A stretch of DNA of 26,128 bases from Muribaculaceae bacterium. Its GTDB lineage: Bacteria; Bacteroidota; Bacteroidia; Bacteroidales; Muribaculaceae. Every line of letters starts with the position of its first letter. Within the stretch, counting starts at the first letter, position 1. Shown piece by piece: positions 14,503 through 22,568 of the stretch. The notes beneath the pieces are model-generated. The model saw only the letters and a program-made list of their open reading frames with translations. It was not told the DNA's origin and ran no database searches. Location: assembly GCA_029052265.1 (NCBI GenBank), contig JAIDJJ010000307.1, positions 1 through 26,128 of the forward strand. The letters are read 5' to 3'. The position numbers and the translations under genes are program-made.

Positions 14503-15546
14503 ATGCTTTATTATAAATCAATACTATTCATGATGCAGACACTACCGGAAATATCCATAATCATACCTGTGTATAAAGTGGAGAAATATTTGCAACCGTG
14601 CCTTGAGTCGATATCTTCACAGACATTCACAGGCTGGGAGTGTATTTTGGTTGACGATGGGTCTCCTGATAATTCAGGTGCTATCTGCGAAGAATACGCT
14701 GCCCGTGACTCACGCTTCAAGGTCATACACCGGAAAAACGGTGGAGTCTCGGCGGCGCGCAACGATGGATTGGAAGTCTGTCGTGGAAAATATATAAGTT
14801 TTATAGATCCGGACGATATAGCCCATCCCTTGATGATGGAGCGGCTGAAGGAGTTGATAGAAAGCCATGATGCCGATGTGGCTCAGGTCGGGTTTGAATT
14901 ATGGTTCAAATCATTTCGCAGAAAGAAAGCTCTTGTGGATTCTGTTGTCGAGCTTGAGAGAGGAAAAGTGGCGCAGGAGTTGTTGTACGGGAGAAGATTG
15001 CCCTGTTATGTCTGGAACAAATTGTTTAGAAGGGAAGTGATCGATACACACTTTCCGGAAGGGATGGTGTTTGAGGATATGTATGTCATGTCGCAATGGG
15101 TAAGCAATATCCGGAAGATGGTGATTTCTCCTGAGATTCTTTATTCCTACCGCCAGCGTTGCGGCAGTATTGTGAATTCCAATTATGCGGAGAATCGGCT
15201 TGAGTATCTTAAATCTGTGTTCCGCCTGGCTTATTCATTGAGGGCGCTTGAGCCTGTGTATGTCAGTGAGGATGTGGTCTATAAATGTATCTGGAAAGGA
15301 GTCATATGTGCCGGGAAGAATATAGCCCGTTATGTGGATGAAGCCGTAATACGTGTGGATGCAATATGGAAGGTAAGCCAGTTGAGCAGAAACATATATA
15401 TACCTTCTGCGAAGAAGATAGGGCTCAAGACATGGTGGCGCATACATCTTTTGCATTCAAATCCGAAGGCGTTCGCACGTATGATGCGTTTTGTCTATTT
15501 TTTCAGTTCGCACAAATATAAAAGGATAAACAATCAGTTTGACTGA
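14503..15546 (+). CDS. Glycosyltransferase family 2
   Basis: This is a classical GT2 enzyme: I-S-I-I-I-P-V-Y-K at the N-terminus, D-D-G-S-P-D-N-S-G for the nucleotide, the N-G-G-V-S-A-A-R-N segment and D-P-D-D as the metal-binding motif. A C-terminal helical part of about 200 residues follows, as in GT2 enzymes that elongate capsule or lipopolysaccharide chains. The start is uncertain. ATG 14503 has GGAG five bases upstream, but ATG 14530 or 14533 gives the more usual short N-terminus just before the first beta strand. It is the last plus-strand gene before the converging operon, only 31 bases from that operon's end. Confidence 0.9.
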   Translation: MLYYKSILFMMQTLPEISIIIPVYKVEKYLQPCLESISSQTFTGWECILVDDGSPDNSGAICEEYAARDSRFKVIHRKNGGVSAARNDGLEVCRGKYISFIDPDDIAHPLMMERLKELIESHDADVAQVGFELWFKSFRRKKALVDSVVELERGKVAQELLYGRRLPCYVWNKLFRREVIDTHFPEGMVFEDMYVMSQWVSNIRKMVISPEILYSYRQRCGSIVNSNYAENRLEYLKSVFRLAYSLRALEPVYVSEDVVYKCIWKGVICAGKNIARYVDEAVIRVDAIWKVSQLSRNIYIPSAKKIGLKTWWRIHLLHSNPKAFARMMRFVYFFSSHKYKRINNQFD

Positions 15547-15577
15547 TGATGCTGTCATTCCTTTTATTTTGATAGGC

Positions 15578-16456
15578 TTATTTCTCTTCAATGTCATTTA
15601 AGTCATATTTCTTGAAATAATCCATGTCGATATATCTTTTCTTGCCGCTTGCTCTTCCGCGCATGCATTTTTCTTTAAATTCTTCCAGCGACCGTACAGC
15701 ATAATGGTTTATGCGGATAATGTCATGCTGCGGTTCGCGGTCCCGGAAGTTATGGGTAATGGGTTGTCCGTGAGAATCTGCGGCATCTCCGGATATTCTC
15801 GCCGCCTCATGACATCCGGTCATGGAACATACGCGCCGGGGATCTACAATGCTTTTTACGTGTCGGTTCAGTATGTGAGACGGCAAGGAGTGGCGTTTGA
15901 AGCGTTGCATCATTCCTCCGGGAGTTTTTGATTCGGCTCCTCCGCTCCCATAGACAAGCCAGTTTATTTCTATTGCCGGATATTTTTCGAACCGTTTAAG
16001 AAAAACGGGAATAGATTTATCGGCAACGGGGACAATAAACTCATCAAGGTCGATAAATGCCAGCCATCTCACATCGAGGCGGTGACGGTTTATGCAGTCG
16101 TCGTATGCTGCGAGCTGCATGCGATATCCCGGGAAATAGTTATATTCCACCACTCCAGATCTGATATAAGGGGCAAGTGTCTCTTTAGTGGAGTCGGAGC
16201 TTCCGTTGTCGTAGATAAAAAACTTGTCTACCCCCATTTTTTTATGCCATTCAATCCATTCCTTAAAATATGGACCTTCGTCTTTTGCAATGGCGCATAC
16301 GGCAAGATAGACAGATGGTGATGATTTGTCATTTTTCAATTGCCGTTTAAGCTTCAATACGTTGCGGATGCCGTAGCGCAATATGCCACGCCATCTGTTC
16401 CTTTCCATTTTAAAAGGGATCAATCCCGCGATTATTTCGGCTGCAATCTTGTTCAT
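15578..16456 (-). CDS. Glycosyltransferase family 92-like (DUF23)
   Basis: The 292-residue protein has GT92 hallmarks: A-I-A-K-D-E-G-P-Y-F-K-E-W-I-E-W-H (about 55-71), then F-I-Y-D-N-G-S-S-D, then W-L-A-F-I-D-L-D-E-F (131-140) with the D-x-D metal site, and finally I-N-H-Y-A-V-R-S near the C-terminus. Relatives transfer galactose or other hexoses in polysaccharide synthesis. It is the third and last gene of the minus-strand operon, 45 bases after the Stealth gene. A short basic and hydrophobic N-terminal stretch could associate with the membrane. The acceptor is unknown. Confidence 0.85.
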   Translation of the reverse strand: MNKIAAEIIAGLIPFKMERNRWRGILRYGIRNVLKLKRQLKNDKSSPSVYLAVCAIAKDEGPYFKEWIEWHKKMGVDKFFIYDNGSSDSTKETLAPYIRSGVVEYNYFPGYRMQLAAYDDCINRHRLDVRWLAFIDLDEFIVPVADKSIPVFLKRFEKYPAIEINWLVYGSGGAESKTPGGMMQRFKRHSLPSHILNRHVKSIVDPRRVCSMTGCHEAARISGDAADSHGQPITHNFRDREPQHDIIRINHYAVRSLEEFKEKCMRGRASGKKRYIDMDYFKKYDLNDIEEK

Positions 16457-16501
16457 TTCGGAGGTGTTGTGACTTTATTTTGAAGTTTCCGACAACAACT
16501 T

Positions 16502-17494
16502 CTATAATTCGAAGCTTGATTTTTCCGGAAGGATGCTTTCGAAAGCATTTTTAATTTCCGTCATCACCAGCCCGTAATTACGGATATGTATGTTGTCGTT
16601 TAGGCATATAAGCGAATATGATTGTTCGCGTATGGCACGCACCGCCTGTTTCGGTTTGATCATCAGAGGAAACATCTTTGTGTCGGCGTAAGTGTTGTAT
16701 GGCTGAAAGTTGCCTCGGCATATCTGCCATGTGCGGAACAGTTCGGGAGTATAGTCTGTGACGGCACGGAACCGGTTTGCCGATGTTTCGGTAAGTTCTT
16801 TTTCAGCCACATTCCATACTTCGTCAAAAGTGGATTTAAGATAGGGTTGTGCGTTGTGGGGAGTACGGAGTGTGATAAATTTGCCGTAATGCTTCAGGAG
16901 ATAGTTCCAACGCGCCCTTGATCCGTAACTCTTGTCAAACCATTTGTCATGATCTCGCGCCATCACCTCTTTCTTGTCGAAATGGCGGTTTATAATGGTA
17001 AGATTATTTTTGATGCGTCTGTACCATTGCGACCAAGAAGGGTTGTACAGGAAAGTCGCGATGTCGCAGGGGAGTCCGTTTTGAAAGAAACGTTCCGGAG
17101 CGGTAGGTCTTATGATATAGAAATCATCGTTGAAATATACAAAATGATCCGCAAGCCCGGGAATACGGTGCATATACCGTTCGATCACTACTGAATTGTA
17201 GGTGGGAAGGAATTGCCGGGGTATAAACTCTTTATGGCTGACAAAGTTTATTTTAGGGTGGTTTCCGTCAAGCCACTCCGGTTTCTGTCCTGAAGTGACA
17301 AAATGTATTTTACGTACCCATGGCGCGAAGCGTTCTATCCCGCGGAACCAATATTTTAGAAACCCATAATCCCGAAACCTGGCATCGGAGACGCCGTTTT
17401 TCTCGTTTCCTTTTTTTACGGAGTATTTTGCAAATTCCTCCTTCCATTGCGGATCATCCATATTGACCCAAGTCACAATAAAATCTATTTCCAT
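16502..17494 (-). CDS. Stealth-family glycosyl-1-phosphate transferase (second copy)
   Basis: The 330-residue protein begins with CR1 I-D-F-I-V-T-W-V-N-M-D-D-P (3-15). CR2 follows, with D-Y-G-F-L-K-Y-W-F-R-G-I-E-R-F-A-P-W, VRKIHFVTSGQKPEWL and F-V-Y-F-N-D-D-F-Y. The family activity is transfer of a hexose-1-phosphate to a glycan acceptor. It shares the family fold but not close identity with the Stealth protein of the facing operon, so the two probably use different sugars. It lies 19 bases after the acyltransferase gene and 45 before the GT92-like gene, in the same minus-strand operon. Confidence 0.88.
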   Translation of the reverse strand: MEIDFIVTWVNMDDPQWKEEFAKYSVKKGNEKNGVSDARFRDYGFLKYWFRGIERFAPWVRKIHFVTSGQKPEWLDGNHPKINFVSHKEFIPRQFLPTYNSVVIERYMHRIPGLADHFVYFNDDFYIIRPTAPERFFQNGLPCDIATFLYNPSWSQWYRRIKNNLTIINRHFDKKEVMARDHDKWFDKSYGSRARWNYLLKHYGKFITLRTPHNAQPYLKSTFDEVWNVAEKELTETSANRFRAVTDYTPELFRTWQICRGNFQPYNTYADTKMFPLMIKPKQAVRAIREQSYSLICLNDNIHIRNYGLVMTEIKNAFESILPEKSSFEL

Positions 17495-17513
17495 TTTTCG
17501 TGGGTGGATTATG

Positions 17514-18392
17514 TCAGCTATTTATCGGTTTGGCATATCTGAAACGTTTGTGAGTCCAGAGGTAGAGCTCAGGCTGCCGGCGAATTGTCTGTTCCAATAT
17601 TTTGAAATAACGATCAGTCAGCTTAAAGTCGGAAAGGGTACGGGGGCTGTCTTCAATATGAATAAATTCAGCTTCATAATACCCTCGTTTGATTCTCTTG
17701 GGCTGCACAAACCATACGTCGAAATCATAGTGTTTGATTATTTTCTCGGTTCCGGTCAATGCCGGGACTTCATGGTTCAGGAAATTCAGATAATAATTGG
17801 CATCCTTTTTCCTTGGCGACTGGTCCGCGATGAATCCGATTATGCATACCTGACTTTTCATAGCCTGCTCATTGATGAAGCGTGCGGTTTTTCTCATTTC
17901 TACGTTCACGGCACCATGAGCCGCCCTGTTTTCAAGCATTATTCTGTCGAAGTCATCGTTGCTGAGTTTATGGTAGATCTGTGCGCTGACAGCGTTTTTA
18001 TCCAAGTGAAGAGGCATTGAAGATATCCATTCCCAATTGGCATAGTGTCCGAGATAAAGCCCTACGGATCGTCCGCTGCGCAACACTTTATTGATCTCAT
18101 CAATGTTGGTGAACTTCATGCGTTTGCTCATTTCTTCGCCCGACATTGATCCCATCTTGCATATTTCTATGATGTTGTCAGAAAAGAAATGATAGAAATT
18201 TTTCTCTATCTCAATTATTTCAGCCTCACTTTTTTCGGGGAAAGATTCGCATAGGTTTTTATGCACCACTTTTCTGCGGTATCCGATCAGGTGGTATAGT
18301 AAAAAGAATAATCCGTTGGAGAAAACATATAATATGCCGAACGGGATACGCGAAATCAATCTCAAAAAAAAATGAAATAGATGATAGGTCAT
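17514..18392 (-). CDS. Lipid A-type acyltransferase (LpxL/HtrB-like LPLAT family)
   Basis: The 292-residue protein matches the LpxL/HtrB-type acyltransferases. It has an N-terminal hydrophobic anchor (about residues 5-37), the catalytic H-x4-E motif within G-H-Y-A-N-W-E (H116 and E121), and a downstream G-F-I-A-D-Q-S-P-R segment. Members add secondary acyl chains to lipid A or related lipids at the inner membrane. It heads the minus-strand operon with a Stealth protein and a GT92-like enzyme, which suggests a lipid-linked surface glycan. A precise substrate cannot be assigned, and relatives in Bacteroidota also act on amino lipids. Confidence 0.85.
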   Translation of the reverse strand: MTYHLFHFFLRLISRIPFGILYVFSNGLFFLLYHLIGYRRKVVHKNLCESFPEKSEAEIIEIEKNFYHFFSDNIIEICKMGSMSGEEMSKRMKFTNIDEINKVLRSGRSVGLYLGHYANWEWISSMPLHLDKNAVSAQIYHKLSNDDFDRIMLENRAAHGAVNVEMRKTARFINEQAMKSQVCIIGFIADQSPRKKDANYYLNFLNHEVPALTGTEKIIKHYDFDVWFVQPKRIKRGYYEAEFIHIEDSPRTLSDFKLTDRYFKILEQTIRRQPELYLWTHKRFRYAKPINS

Positions 18393-18424
18393 ATTTTTTT
18401 GATATTTCGGTCGATAAATTATTG

Positions 18425-18455
18425 CAAAGTTACCTTTTTTTCACGATATATCAAA
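18425..18455 (-). promoter_or_regulatory. Promoter of the minus-strand glycan operon
   Basis: On the minus strand TTTG (18452-18455), a 19-nt gap and a perfect TAACTTTG (18425-18432). It predicts a leader of about 30 nt before the acyltransferase gene. Confidence 0.8.
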
Positions 18456-18497
18456 ACCATGATATTTCAAGGTGCTGTTTTTGTGGATATGGTGTCA

Positions 18498-18528
18498 ATA
18501 AAAGAAAGGCTCCCCTCGCGGAGAGCCT
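18498..18528 (-). terminator. Terminator downstream of the minus-strand sigma factor gene
   Basis: On the minus strand the stem GGCTC/GAGCC with a GCGA-type tip (18507-18528) is followed by TTTCTTTTAT. The 154 bases between it and the sigma gene hold no gene I can support; one 35-codon open stretch without a start codon lies on the minus strand at 18561-18668. Confidence 0.75.
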
Positions 18529-18682
18529 GTTTCTGATTGTAAAATGAATTTTGGTTTTGGCTATGCTTTGTGTCCTTCAGACAGGTTTAATTGCAGGTCG
18601 ATGGCATATTGATAAGCAATGTCTGCCTTTGGAAAGCATGTCAGGGAGTGTGGAAAATCTCCCGTTATCTATAATCCATGGT

Positions 18683-19189
18683 TTATCTGTAATCTTTAAG
18701 TAGTGTCTGGAGACGTCTGCGGGCGAAGAAGATACGGCTTTTCACAGTGCCGAGGGGGAGTCCCATCTTGTCGGCGATCTCGCTATATTTATATCCTGCG
18801 ATATACATTGAGAATGGCACTCTGTATTCATCGGAAAATTCTTTGATCGCCTGAGAAATTTCTTTAGCAGCAAAGCTTCCTTCCGGGGTTGAGAATCCGG
18901 ATTCCTGAGACAGATTAAGGTGATAGAGATCTTCGGTCGTGTCTACTACAGTCGCACTTCTTACCTGGCGGCGGTAGTTGTTGATGAAGATGTTTCTCAT
19001 GATTGTAAATACCCAGCCTTTGAAGTTGACATTGTCGACGTATTTAGATTCGTTGTCAAGCACTTTCAAGGTTGTGTCCTGCACGAGATCTTGAGCGGTC
19101 TCACGGCTTGTGGTCAACTGATAAGCGAAATTAAGAAGGTTACCTTGTAACCCAAGAAGTCTTTCTTTGAATGTTGCTGAGTTTGCCAT
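18683..19189 (-). CDS. ECF-type RNA polymerase sigma factor
   Basis: The 168-residue protein has the two ECF sigma domains. Region 2 holds A-Q-D-L-V-Q-D-T-T-L-K and F-K-G-W-V-F-T-I-M-R-N-I-F-I-N-N-Y-R, which bind core polymerase and the -10 element. Region 4 holds Y-K-Y-S-E-I-A-D-K-M-G-L-P-L-G-T-V-K-S-R-I-F-F-A-R-R-R-L, a helix-turn-helix for the -35 element. No anti-sigma factor gene adjoins it. A second sigma factor of exactly the same length, about 61% identical by hand alignment, is at 24559-25065 on the plus strand. The start ATG fits the alignment of the two. Only a poor minus-strand -7 box (GAAATTTA on the plus strand at 19239-19246) is visible upstream. Confidence 0.93.
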   Translation of the reverse strand: MANSATFKERLLGLQGNLLNFAYQLTTSRETAQDLVQDTTLKVLDNESKYVDNVNFKGWVFTIMRNIFINNYRRQVRSATVVDTTEDLYHLNLSQESGFSTPEGSFAAKEISQAIKEFSDEYRVPFSMYIAGYKYSEIADKMGLPLGTVKSRIFFARRRLQTLLKDYR

Positions 19190-19590
19190 CGTTGTATAGT
19201 TTTTAGTGGAGGGCGTGCTTTAAAGGCATTTCCGTTTTGAAATTTATGATTATATAACATGGCGGATTAAAAAAAGGATAAACTTTAAATGTTAAAAAAA
19301 AGGAAATGTCAATTAACTAAATGAAAAAAAACGGGGCAAAATAGCAAAAGGCAACATGAATGGATCCGCAGTGATGATTTTTGGGTGTGAGGGTTGTCGA
19401 AATGCTTCTTTTGTTATATGAAATTGAAAAAATACTGATTTGAATATTTAACATTTGCGACAATCTATATTAAGAGCGCGTCGTACATATTTTATTGACT
19501 CCACTGAGCCGGAATGAATGGGTCTAAAATAAGGGAAGTGTGGCAGATAATGGATAAAAAGACGTTAAAATTATAAAAATCATAGTTTCT
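19190..19590. other. Long AT-rich intergenic region between divergent genes
   Basis: This stretch of about 400 bases separates the minus-strand sigma factor from the plus-strand division gene. It is AT-rich with runs of A and T near 19268-19330. I see no convincing ORF, RNA gene, terminator or complete promoter for the sigma factor. An unrecognised small RNA or regulatory region cannot be excluded. Confidence 0.5.
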
Positions 19591-19624
19591 TTTGTGATTG
19601 AATGCCATATTATCACTAATTTTG
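19591..19624 (+). promoter_or_regulatory. Probable promoter of the division / coaX gene run
   Basis: TTTG at 19591-19594 and a perfect TAATTTTG at 19617-19624, separated by 22 nt (slightly longer than usual). Transcription would start near 19631, inside the longest open frame of the next gene, which argues for a later start codon. Confidence 0.55.
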
Positions 19625-19668
19625 CGGAGTTTGGTGAAAAATATAGTCATAAACATAATCATCCGAAA

Positions 19669-19974
19669 GTGGGAAAGAGCATTAAAAGAGCAAATTTCTG
19701 GATCCGCAGACGATCACATCTGCCGCTGATAGCGATATGCACGTTGGTGGTTACAGTGCTTGTATTTAATGAAGACACCTCCATCTCTCTCAACATAGAG
19801 TATGATAAAGAGATCAACGACCTTACACAAGAGATCGAGCGTTGCCGGGATTCTGCGGCATATTACCGCGGTCAGCGGGAGGCGTTGATTCACGGGGATG
19901 GAAACCTTGAGCGCATAGCCAGGGAAAAATTCCATATGCAGCGCCCTACAGAGGATGTATATGTGCTTAAATGA
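19669..19974 (+). CDS. DivIC/FtsB-like septum formation protein
   Basis: This is a small bitopic membrane protein with a basic N-terminus (KSIKRANFWIRRR), one membrane segment (LPLIAICTLVVTVLVF), then a coiled coil (SLNIEYDKEINDLTQEIERCRD) ending in a G-N-L-E-R-I-A-R-E-K-F-H-M segment. This is the DivIC/FtsB pattern: such proteins link divisome parts through a periplasmic coiled coil. The open frame reaches back to a GTG at 19594, but a perfect -7 box lies at 19617-19624 within it. The next in-frame start, GTG 19669, gives 101 residues, the usual size. It is followed 29 bases later by a small membrane protein gene. Confidence 0.82.
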   Translation: MGKSIKRANFWIRRRSHLPLIAICTLVVTVLVFNEDTSISLNIEYDKEINDLTQEIERCRDSAAYYRGQREALIHGDGNLERIAREKFHMQRPTEDVYVLK

Positions 19975-20003
19975 CTTATTTGTTAACTGTATACAAAAAA
20001 TAA

Positions 20004-20495
20004 ATGGCATCAAGAGATCTAATTGGCAGAAGTAGGTTGGACCACCGTCGCCGGATTTCCGAGTACGTTGCAACGTTCGGGCTTATATGTATATGCGTGG
20101 CGCTTATCGTTCCATTTTTTAGTCCATTAAAAATGGCATATGTCAGTGGATTTAAATGGATATATGGCACCGGAGCTTTGGTATTCACCGTGGCTCGGGC
20201 GATAAATGCTAATGATCCGGATGATTCACTAAGGATGAAGCGCCTGCACCGCATGGAATTTTGGGCAGGAGTGGCTTTCATTGCGGGTGCGGCGTTCTGG
20301 TTTTATCAGGAGAAGCATATGGGTGATTTTGCCGGAGTGTTGGCTGTGCTTAGAGACACCATCATGTTTACACTTGCCGGCGCATTGATCCAGATCATTG
20401 CTGCGTTTATGATAATTTCGCGCGGTAAGAAAGAGGAAGAAGACTATTTGAGACAGAAAAATAATGAAAAAAATTCTCACCGTCGATCAAGGTAA
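20004..20495 (+). CDS. Small integral membrane protein of unknown function
   Basis: I do not recognise this 163-residue protein. After a basic N-terminus it has about four hydrophobic segments (roughly residues 22-40, 48-65, 88-104 and 118-142) and a charged C-terminal tail (GKKEEEDYLRQKNNEKN). It looks like a four-helix inner-membrane protein. It sits between the DivIC-like gene and coaX and overlaps coaX by 32 bases, so the pair is likely translated together. The overlapping 3' end codes for the basic, probably dispensable tail. Confidence 0.8.
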   Translation: MASRDLIGRSRLDHRRRISEYVATFGLICICVALIVPFFSPLKMAYVSGFKWIYGTGALVFTVARAINANDPDDSLRMKRLHRMEFWAGVAFIAGAAFWFYQEKHMGDFAGVLAVLRDTIMFTLAGALIQIIAAFMIISRGKKEEEDYLRQKNNEKNSHRRSR

Positions 20496-21222
20496 CACAT
20501 CCGCAAAAGCAGTTGTGTGGGAAAATGGGATTCCTGTCAAGACATTGCGGGTGGAATCTCTCACTATAGAAGACCTTCTTCCGGTCTTTGAGATAGACGG
20601 GATAGAAGGTTGTGCATATTGCAGCGTATGTCATACTGATGCAAAGTTCATTGAGACCTTGCGTCGGCTTGTAGATGGCAGGTTGCTTGTGCTCACTCCG
20701 TCAGTGCCTCTTCCGATAAAGGTATGCTATGGGTCAAGGTCCACTCTTGGTAATGACCGTGTGGCAGCCGCTGTAGGGGCACATGCCCTCATGCCCGGAG
20801 ATGCGGCGCTGGTGGTGGATGCCGGGACGGCGGTGACAATTGATGTGATCGACCGTGATGGAGGGTTCATGGGAGGAAACATCGCTCCGGGAATGCACCT
20901 GCGTTTCAAAAGTCTGAAGGATTTCACCCAGCAGCTTCCTATGGTGGATGAATATGGCGAGCTCCCGGCATTCGGCACCGATACGGAGTCGGCGATAAGG
21001 TGCGGAGTGGTAGGCGGGATGGTAAGCGAGATTGTTGATGCATACGCACGCGCTTCTTCGATTTACGGATGTTCCCGCGTTGTGCTTGCCGGAAGCGACG
21101 GTGCTGTCTTGGAGCCACTTCTAAAGGAAAGGGGGCTTCCGGTGATTACCGATCCGAATCTGGTAGGAAGAGGATTGGCTGAAATATTTGAGTATTGCGC
21201 GTTTAGCGGCGATTCCTACTGA
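20464..21222 (+). CDS. coaX: Type III pantothenate kinase CoaX
   Basis: CoaX phosphorylates pantothenate, the first step of coenzyme A synthesis. The 252-residue protein has the ASKHA-fold motifs of type III kinases: D-Q-G-N-T at residues 8-12 for phosphate binding, S-T-L-G-N-D-R-V-A-A-A-V-G-A for pantothenate, and V-V-D-A-G-T-A-V-T-I-D-V-I for the second phosphate loop. The catalytic aspartate is in the G-N-D-R segment. The start at 20464 lies inside the previous gene, but the DQGNT motif needs a start this close, so the 32-base overlap is real. It is probably cotranscribed with the outer-membrane gene 59 bases downstream. Confidence 0.96.
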   Translation: MKKILTVDQGNTSAKAVVWENGIPVKTLRVESLTIEDLLPVFEIDGIEGCAYCSVCHTDAKFIETLRRLVDGRLLVLTPSVPLPIKVCYGSRSTLGNDRVAAAVGAHALMPGDAALVVDAGTAVTIDVIDRDGGFMGGNIAPGMHLRFKSLKDFTQQLPMVDEYGELPAFGTDTESAIRCGVVGGMVSEIVDAYARASSIYGCSRVVLAGSDGAVLEPLLKERGLPVITDPNLVGRGLAEIFEYCAFSGDSY

Positions 21223-21281
21223 ACGCATAATTCGTATATACATATTAATAATACAAAACGAACAGGACTAAACTGACTGTA

Positions 21282-22544
21282 ATGAATAAGATAAGAATTT
21301 TGATAATTACGGCGTTGGCGGCTATTTGCGGCGGCGCGTATGCGCAAAATGTCACCACTCCCTACTCAATGTACGGTTACGGTATTCTTGGTGACCGCGC
21401 CACATCTATGCAGCGGCAGATGGGATCTGTGGGCTACGCCATGAATTCCGGACGCCAGATCAATGTAATGAATCCCGCTTCGTATGCTTCGATCGACTCC
21501 CTGACATTCCTGTTTGACATAGGTGCGGATGTGTCGATGCTCTGGCAGAAAGAGGGTAATGCACGCGAACATTCCACCGGTGGCGGTCTCGACTACATAA
21601 CCATGCAGTTTCCGATCTGTAAATTTATTGGCGGATCAATCGGCATGCTCCCTTATTCATCTGTGGGTTATGCCTTCGGTAAGGATGTCACTCACGGAGC
21701 CATGGAAAATCAGGGTTCGGGAGGTATCAATCAGGCTTACATAGGAATAGCCGGCAAATATGCCGGGTTCTCTTTGGGTTTGAATTTTGCTTACAGCTTC
21801 GGTAACATTATAAATGACGTCTATTCAATACCCTCCACTTCCGGTCAGACTCTGTTTGAGCATGTGATGCAGATACGGGATTGGGATATTAATTTCGGAC
21901 TTCAGTACACGGCGAAATTTTCCCGGACCGAACGGATGACTTTAGGCGTGACATTCGCTCCCAAGAAATCTCTTCACGGCAATACGTGGGCGACAATTCA
22001 GGAGACCACACGTGAGAGTGAGGCAGACACTGTGGCAAGCATGAAAATAGCTGGGAACTATTACACCCCAATGTCGCTTGGCGCCGGTATCGCATATCGT
22101 CACGAGCGTACTTCCCGATGGATGGTGGAAGCTGACGTTACTTTTCAGCAGTGGTCGAAGGCGAAGTATTCCCCCCTTTATGAGATAGGGAATCCTGACA
22201 ATATGGTGTTTGAAGGGATGCAGTTCAACAACCGTACCCGTTTTGCCCTCGGCGGAGAGATAGTTCCGAAGATAAGGGGCAATTATCTGCAGCGTATGGC
22301 ATATCGTGCGGGAGCCTATTTCAATAATGATTATCTTAATATCAGGGGTAACCGTGTGCGGGAATATGGTATAACAGCCGGCTTCGGGTTCAACACTCCG
22401 GAAGGTAAGACGATGGTCAACCTTGGTCTTGAATGGAAGCGCCGTCAGGCTCATCCCAATCCCTTGCTGACAGAAAATTATTTCAATATCACACTTGGTG
22501 TCAATGTCAATGAACTCTGGTTCTTCCAGCGCCGCATCAAATAA
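21282..22544 (+). CDS. Predicted outer-membrane beta-barrel protein
   Basis: The 420-residue protein starts with a Sec signal peptide (MNKIRILIITALAAICGGAYA, cleavage before QN). It continues with alternating amphipathic strands rich in Gly, Tyr and Phe, for example GFSLGLNFAYSFGN and MTLGVTFAPKKSLHG, and ends in a strand-like segment with ...LGVNVNELWFFQRRIK. It resembles the Bacteroidota barrel proteins encoded next to coaX and lptC. I cannot name its substrate. Position 24 bases before lptC suggests a link with envelope or lipopolysaccharide assembly. Confidence 0.8.
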   Translation: MNKIRILIITALAAICGGAYAQNVTTPYSMYGYGILGDRATSMQRQMGSVGYAMNSGRQINVMNPASYASIDSLTFLFDIGADVSMLWQKEGNAREHSTGGGLDYITMQFPICKFIGGSIGMLPYSSVGYAFGKDVTHGAMENQGSGGINQAYIGIAGKYAGFSLGLNFAYSFGNIINDVYSIPSTSGQTLFEHVMQIRDWDINFGLQYTAKFSRTERMTLGVTFAPKKSLHGNTWATIQETTRESEADTVASMKIAGNYYTPMSLGAGIAYRHERTSRWMVEADVTFQQWSKAKYSPLYEIGNPDNMVFEGMQFNNRTRFALGGEIVPKIRGNYLQRMAYRAGAYFNNDYLNIRGNRVREYGITAGFGFNTPEGKTMVNLGLEWKRRQAHPNPLLTENYFNITLGVNVNELWFFQRRIK

Positions 22545-22568
22545 AAATTGTAAGGAGATACTGCCGCT

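Noticed and set aside
17463..18020. 185-codon plus-strand open frame across the acyltransferase gene
   Set aside because: It is antisense to the LPLAT gene, which has its catalytic motif and promoter; the plus frame has no recognisable domain.
18561..18668. 35-codon open stretch on the minus strand after the sigma gene with a protein-like end (AYQYAIDLQLNLSEGHKA)
   Set aside because: It has no start codon in frame and lies before a terminator. It could be a remnant, but the evidence is too thin.
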